Positions 60,396 through 64,000 of a DNA stretch of 64,000 bases are shown one piece after another (positions within the stretch are counted from its first letter, which is position 1; each line of letters opens with the position of its first letter). The translations under genes and the position numbers were made by a program. Source of the DNA: an uncultured Pseudoruegeria sp. (GTDB lineage: Bacteria > Pseudomonadota > Alphaproteobacteria > Rhodobacterales > Rhodobacteraceae). The notes beneath the pieces are model-generated. The model saw only the letters and a list, made by a program, of their open reading frames with translations, ran no database searches and had not been told where the DNA came from. The DNA lies in the NCBI GenBank assembly GCA_947498155.1, contig CANMJD010000006.1:1-64000 (forward strand), read 5' to 3'.

Positions 60396-62927
60396 TCACC
60401 CAAGTTTCGCATCAAATCCTTGGCGGGATTCGATTGCACACAACTTTAATGCGACAAGCTGATTCTCAATATCAACCACCCCTCCGGCCCGGGCTTGCTC
60501 TTCCAGCTCTGCCAGTAGGCCCTCAAGCGCCGCCTGCCCCAAAAGCGCTGCCGCGCCTTTCATTTTATGCGTGGCCTCCGCCAGCCCAACCGGATCATCC
60601 CTAAATATATCTTCGTCGATCTGCTCGATATAGGCCGCTAGTTCGGCAAAAAAGCTTGCCCCGACGTTTTTCACCTTATCGCGCCCTAAAGCCTCGACCA
60701 GCACATCCAGAGAGTCGTTTTCCAGTGCAGGATCAGTGCCTTCCGTTGCGGCTTGCCGCTCCGCTGATAAAACCTGCGACAGGATGCCTTGCAATCGTGT
60801 GAGCCGGATGGGCTTGGTATGAAAAAAGCTCATGCCCGCAGCATAGGCAGCGTCACGATATTCGTCTTTGCCATGGGCGGTCAGGCCGACAATCGGCGTG
60901 GCCGCATTAAGGCCTCCCTCGCGTCGCAGCCTTTTGCTTGCTTCGATCCCGTCCATCACCGGCATGCTGATATCCATAAAGATCAGATCGAACCGGGTCT
61001 GCGCAGCCTTAACAAGGCATTCCGCCCCGTTAACCGCCTCATGGACCTCATGGCCCATGCTGTGCAGCATATCGGTCAGGACCTTGCGGTTCACGTCGTT
61101 ATCTTCAACCAAAAGCACCCGACTGGCGTGGCGAGCCGCACCGGTAGCGGCATCGGTCGGGTCGGATTGCGCCGCCGTCATTTCTCCGCGTTGCAGCGGC
61201 AGCGTCAGGGTAAAGCTCGAGCCTTGGCCCACGGTACTGTGGAGCGAAATATCGCCCCCCATACCCTGTGCAATCTTGCGCGAAATCGACAGACCCAATC
61301 CATCCCCGCGCGACTGGCGCCCCTTGCCGCTGGCCAGCGCGACAAAGTCGTCAAACACCTGTTCTTGATGTTCGGGTGCAATGCCGGCACCGGTGTCGGT
61401 CACGGTAAAAGACACCGATGAAACCGCTTGCCCGTGAATGCCCGCCACCGTCAGTGCAATATGGCCGGTGTCGGTAAATTTAATCGCATTCCCCAGCAGA
61501 TTGGTCAAAATCTGCCGGATGCGATTGCTATCGCCTATAAACCCCCTGCGCATAGAAGCATCGATCTGCAATACCATCCCTAAGTTCTTTTCACGCGCCA
61601 AGGGTTCCAGCGTCTCAACAAGAGGCTCAACCATTTCCGGAAGGTAAAAATCCTGCGGGGCCAGTTGCAATGAGCCGGTCTCAATGCGGGTGATGTCCAG
61701 CGCTTCGTTGGTATGTTCCAGCAGGATTTCGCCAGACGCGGTGGCCATTTGCACATAGCGTTCCTGCTGTTGCGTGAGCGCGGTAGTTTTCAACAAGTCC
61801 AGCACCCCCAAAATCCCATTAAGCGGCGTACGCATTTCATGGCTCATCATCCGCAGGAATTGCGATTTCGCCTGATCGGTGCGTTCGGCGCGGTTGCGGG
61901 CATCTATCAGTTTTTGCTCGTTGATCTTGCGCCCGCTGATGTCCCGAATGTAGGCAATAAAGGTCGTGCCCTGTTCATCCTGGGTCGAGGTAATGTTCAA
62001 TTCGACAGGAAATTCTTCACCAGATTTACGCAAGGCCGAAAGCTCCACCCGTCCCTTGTCGATGACCCGTGTTGTCCTTGTCTGCAGATAGCGGGTCATA
62101 CCGGTGTGATGGGCCTCTCGCATCTGTGGGGGAATGATGGTTTCCTCCATGGTTTTGCCGATGATTTCTTCCGGTGCCCATCCAAAGATCGACTGGGCCG
62201 ATGCATTAAAAGCGATGATCCGCCCTGCATCATCGGCGGTTATGATCGCATCCAGTGACGCCGCCACAGTTGACGCCAGCTGTTTGGAAGAGGTCAGCAG
62301 CTTTGCATCGCGCAGCGCTGCACGACGCAACAGGCGGTCCAGCACGATCAACAAGCCCACAAGCAACACCATAAGCGCAATAGCGATCCCGCCGGTGCGG
62401 GCTAACTGCGCGGCAAATTCTGCCCGACCCTTTTCAGTGTGTTCGGCCCCCAAGGTGACCCCGAGCAAGGCAATCTTGCGCACCACGGGGCGGATCTCCT
62501 GCACCCTGCGCCGCAGATCATCCAGATCAGCCGGTGTAAAAGCGCTGTCCTGATCCAGATAGGCAATGACGGTATCAGAAAAATCATTCATTTGCTTGAT
62601 CAGGGGAAGGGCATCGGCATTTTTGGCAAATGCGGTGCCGGTTCGGCCATAGTTGATGATGTTCAGACGGCTAAGGGCAATATCAAACCGCAACCTGATT
62701 TGGGCATCGCTCAGCGCGCCTTCGAGCAGTTGATCAGAGAGGGTCGCATTCAGATTGGCGAACTCTGTATCCAGTTGGGCAATGCTCCATTGGGTGTCAT
62801 CGCCCTCGGCAATCGATAGGTCAGAAAGCTGTGACAGAAGGTTGCTCACCATCAGCCCCAACAACAAAACAAGCAGGCCAAAGCCTGCCAGTATTGCGAT
62901 ACGATATCTATTAAGCGCAGACGTCAT
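60396..62927 (-). CDS. Membrane hybrid sensor kinase with receiver and Hpt domains
   Basis: 843 residues. Membrane helices at about 11-30 and 180-200 enclose a helical periplasmic sensor region. A PAS domain (about 220-340), dimerisation domain with MMSHEMRTPLNG (His near 361), ATPase domain (LLGNAIKF, DTGAGIAPE, GDGLGLSISRK), a receiver (phospho-Asp near 649, in FMDISMPVMDG) and a C-terminal Hpt domain (ATHKMKGAAALLG, His near 786) follow. It is a complete phosphorelay in one protein. The secreted protein gene lies 42 bases upstream in the same direction; the likely output is the divergent regulator at 63619. Confidence 0.9.
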   Translation of the reverse strand: MTSALNRYRIAILAGFGLLVLLLGLMVSNLLSQLSDLSIAEGDDTQWSIAQLDTEFANLNATLSDQLLEGALSDAQIRLRFDIALSRLNIINYGRTGTAFAKNADALPLIKQMNDFSDTVIAYLDQDSAFTPADLDDLRRRVQEIRPVVRKIALLGVTLGAEHTEKGRAEFAAQLARTGGIAIALMVLLVGLLIVLDRLLRRAALRDAKLLTSSKQLASTVAASLDAIITADDAGRIIAFNASAQSIFGWAPEEIIGKTMEETIIPPQMREAHHTGMTRYLQTRTTRVIDKGRVELSALRKSGEEFPVELNITSTQDEQGTTFIAYIRDISGRKINEQKLIDARNRAERTDQAKSQFLRMMSHEMRTPLNGILGVLDLLKTTALTQQQERYVQMATASGEILLEHTNEALDITRIETGSLQLAPQDFYLPEMVEPLVETLEPLAREKNLGMVLQIDASMRRGFIGDSNRIRQILTNLLGNAIKFTDTGHIALTVAGIHGQAVSSVSFTVTDTGAGIAPEHQEQVFDDFVALASGKGRQSRGDGLGLSISRKIAQGMGGDISLHSTVGQGSSFTLTLPLQRGEMTAAQSDPTDAATGAARHASRVLLVEDNDVNRKVLTDMLHSMGHEVHEAVNGAECLVKAAQTRFDLIFMDISMPVMDGIEASKRLRREGGLNAATPIVGLTAHGKDEYRDAAYAAGMSFFHTKPIRLTRLQGILSQVLSAERQAATEGTDPALENDSLDVLVEALGRDKVKNVGASFFAELAAYIEQIDEDIFRDDPVGLAEATHKMKGAAALLGQAALEGLLAELEEQARAGGVVDIENQLVALKLCAIESRQGFDAKLG

Positions 62928-62969
62928 AGGGGCCTCCTGATCGGGACCACCTTATGGGGCAAGATGCCT

Positions 62970-63461
62970 TTACTCCAAGACTTTCAACCGGTTCAACTGC
63001 CAGATGCTGCGCGAATAATTGGTTTCCGTGTTGTATTTTTCGTCCCTGTCAAACGGGTAGATCACCCAAAACGGGCCCTTATTGCGCACAGACATGGTTT
63101 CGCCATCCATACGAGAGGCCACAATCGGCGCATCATCTTGCAGATCGGCAATCGGCATCGACACGGCATAATCATTTAAGGCAACCATTTCGATCGTTTT
63201 GCCCTCAATGCCAAGATGCGTCAGCAAGGCCTTAAGCGGGACCCCCGAAAACCGGGTTTCGCCATCGGTCCAAATGGTGCCGGTCACAAACTCCACCTGC
63301 TCCAGCGCATCAAGGGCGGCCAAATCCAGCACCACGGGCTGCGCCGCCAGCGGGCTTATGGTCAAGGTCATCACGTCGGCCTGCGCCGCCGTGTGCTGGG
63401 CAGAAAAAGTGAACAGCGCCATTACAACCGCAAACAGACGGCTACGGGAAAGATACATCAT
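62970..63461 (-). CDS. Secreted molybdopterin-oxidoreductase-like domain protein
   Basis: 163 residues from ATG 63461 (or 63458), with AGAGGA upstream. A signal peptide ends near AQA/DV (about residue 28). The mature domain has the pattern of the sulfite-oxidase-type cofactor-binding fold (FSGVPLKALLTHLGI, MVALNDYAVSMPIADLQDD, FWVIYPFDRD), but it is short and shows no cofactor-binding Cys, so it may sense rather than catalyse. Translated with the sensor kinase and probably its periplasmic partner. Confidence 0.72.
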   Translation of the reverse strand: MMYLSRSRLFAVVMALFTFSAQHTAAQADVMTLTISPLAAQPVVLDLAALDALEQVEFVTGTIWTDGETRFSGVPLKALLTHLGIEGKTIEMVALNDYAVSMPIADLQDDAPIVASRMDGETMSVRNKGPFWVIYPFDRDEKYNTETNYSRSIWQLNRLKVLE

Positions 63462-63539
63462 CGTCAGGATCCTCTTGCTAATCTGGCCTTTGACTACGCT
63501 ATTGTGGGGAACCTGTTTTGAGGCATTGGCATAGAAACC

Positions 63540-63555
63540 TATACTTAAGAGTATA
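63540..63555. promoter_or_regulatory. Inverted repeat in the kinase/regulator divergent promoter
   Basis: TATACT-TAAG-AGTATA, perfect 6-base arms, 78 bases upstream of the secreted-protein start and 63 upstream of the response-regulator start. A candidate site for the response regulator itself. Confidence 0.4.
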
Positions 63556-63618
63556 TATGCCACGATAAGATCATATTTCCCGATATATAAGGGATGAAAC
63601 ATCAAGGAATAAGAGTCG

Positions 63619-64000
63619 ATGCCGAACATTCTTTTAGCAGATGATCACGATTTGGTCCGCGATACCATTGCTGCTTATTTGGAAACCAAAGACGACTTCA
63701 AAGTTCTGACCGCCCCCAGTTTTGACACCGCGATGGAGGTCATGCGCGGGCTTGATGTGATTGATCTTCTCATTCTGGATTACAACATGCCGGGGATGAA
63801 CGGGCTTGAGGGGTTGGAAAAAGCGCGCAAAACTTTTCCGGCCTGCAAAGTCGCCTTGATGTCCGGTGTGGCCAATCGCGATATTGCCAACACCGCCATG
63901 GCGCGCGGCGCCCATGGCTTTATTCCTAAATCGCTGACGGCGGCGTCTTTGGTTAATGCGATACAATTTGTGCTGTCCGGGGAACGCTATTTCCCGTTTG
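63619..64000 (+). CDS. Response regulator, N-terminal part (runs off the window)
   Basis: 127 codons are present, from ATG 63619 with AAGGA upstream; no stop is reached. The receiver domain is complete: acidic pair ADDHD (8-11), phospho-Asp54 in LILDYNMPGMNG, and the conserved Lys near 105 in GFIPKS. The sequence type is that of NarL/FixJ regulators, so a LuxR helix-turn-helix probably follows outside the window. Divergent from the sensor kinase unit and probably its partner. Confidence 0.85.
   Translation, partial: MPNILLADDHDLVRDTIAAYLETKDDFKVLTAPSFDTAMEVMRGLDVIDLLILDYNMPGMNGLEGLEKARKTFPACKVALMSGVANRDIANTAMARGAHGFIPKSLTAASLVNAIQFVLSGERYFPF

Noticed and set aside
1-64000. tRNA, rRNA, insertion sequences, prophage or integration sites
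   Set aside because: No cloverleaf, ribosomal RNA stretch, transposase, integrase or direct-repeat ends were recognised on reading both strands.

Overview
The gene content, codon style and gene pairings point to a marine alphaproteobacterium of the Roseobacter group (Rhodobacterales). The indicators are a Rhodobacterales-type tad pilus locus, an AcuI-type acryloyl-CoA reductase, TRAP transport linked to organosulfonate catabolism, and ligase-associated DNA repair genes. No rRNA, tRNA, CRISPR array, insertion sequence or prophage gene was recognised. The window looks like chromosome, or a large stable replicon, with dense operons and no gene-free stretch above about 270 bases.

Layout. 1-10584: tad/Flp pilus locus (a truncated pilin, a full pilin, cpaB, cpaC, an OmpA-like lipoprotein, cpaE, cpaF, tadB, tadC, two TPR lipoproteins, prepilin peptidase). 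10687-11997: an AAA ATPase. 12047-15143: Lhr-like helicase and PdeM-like phosphoesterase of the ligase-associated repair set. 15270-16793: soluble hybrid histidine kinase. 16790-18482 (minus): a small lipoprotein, a secreted protein and a Crp/Fnr regulator. 18596-29546 (plus): nine tightly packed genes, namely a periplasmic sulfatase, a periplasmic HAD phosphatase, a MoxR/DUF58/Bat-type complex and an octaheme cytochrome c with HEAT and TPR repeats. 29641-30633: acuI. 30630-35709: gamma-glutamyl-polyamine catabolism genes around a divergent promoter. 35755-39947 (minus): a pqi/MCE lipid-transport operon with a split PqiA. 40105-42882: a VOC protein and Tex. 43018-53359 (minus): a long 2,3-dihydroxypropanesulfonate (DHPS)/sulfolactate catabolic operon. 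53517-55483 (plus): a LacI regulator and a PfkB kinase. 55525-60219 (minus): UDP-sulfoquinovose synthase-like protein, BcsB-like protein and BcsA-like glycosyltransferase. 60396-64000: a sensor kinase with a secreted partner, and a divergent response regulator that runs off the window.

How the genes work together. Organic sulfur links much of the right half. The DHPS operon imports a C3 sulfonate by TRAP transport. HpsN-like and accessory dehydrogenases would oxidise it to sulfolactate, an FMN hydroxyacid oxidase would make sulfopyruvate, and ComDE would decarboxylate that to sulfoacetaldehyde; the final desulfonating enzyme (Xsc) is not in the window. Paired LacI-type operators 21 bp apart sit between this operon and its probable regulator. 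Next to it, a sulfoquinovose-forming enzyme shares an operon with a cellulose-synthase-like pair, which suggests an undescribed sulfonated polysaccharide. A second candidate novel system is the sulfatase-Bat-octaheme operon, whose divergent Crp/Fnr gene shares an inverted repeat over its promoter. Both functional proposals are inference from gene context; the family assignments rest on motifs visible in the proteins.
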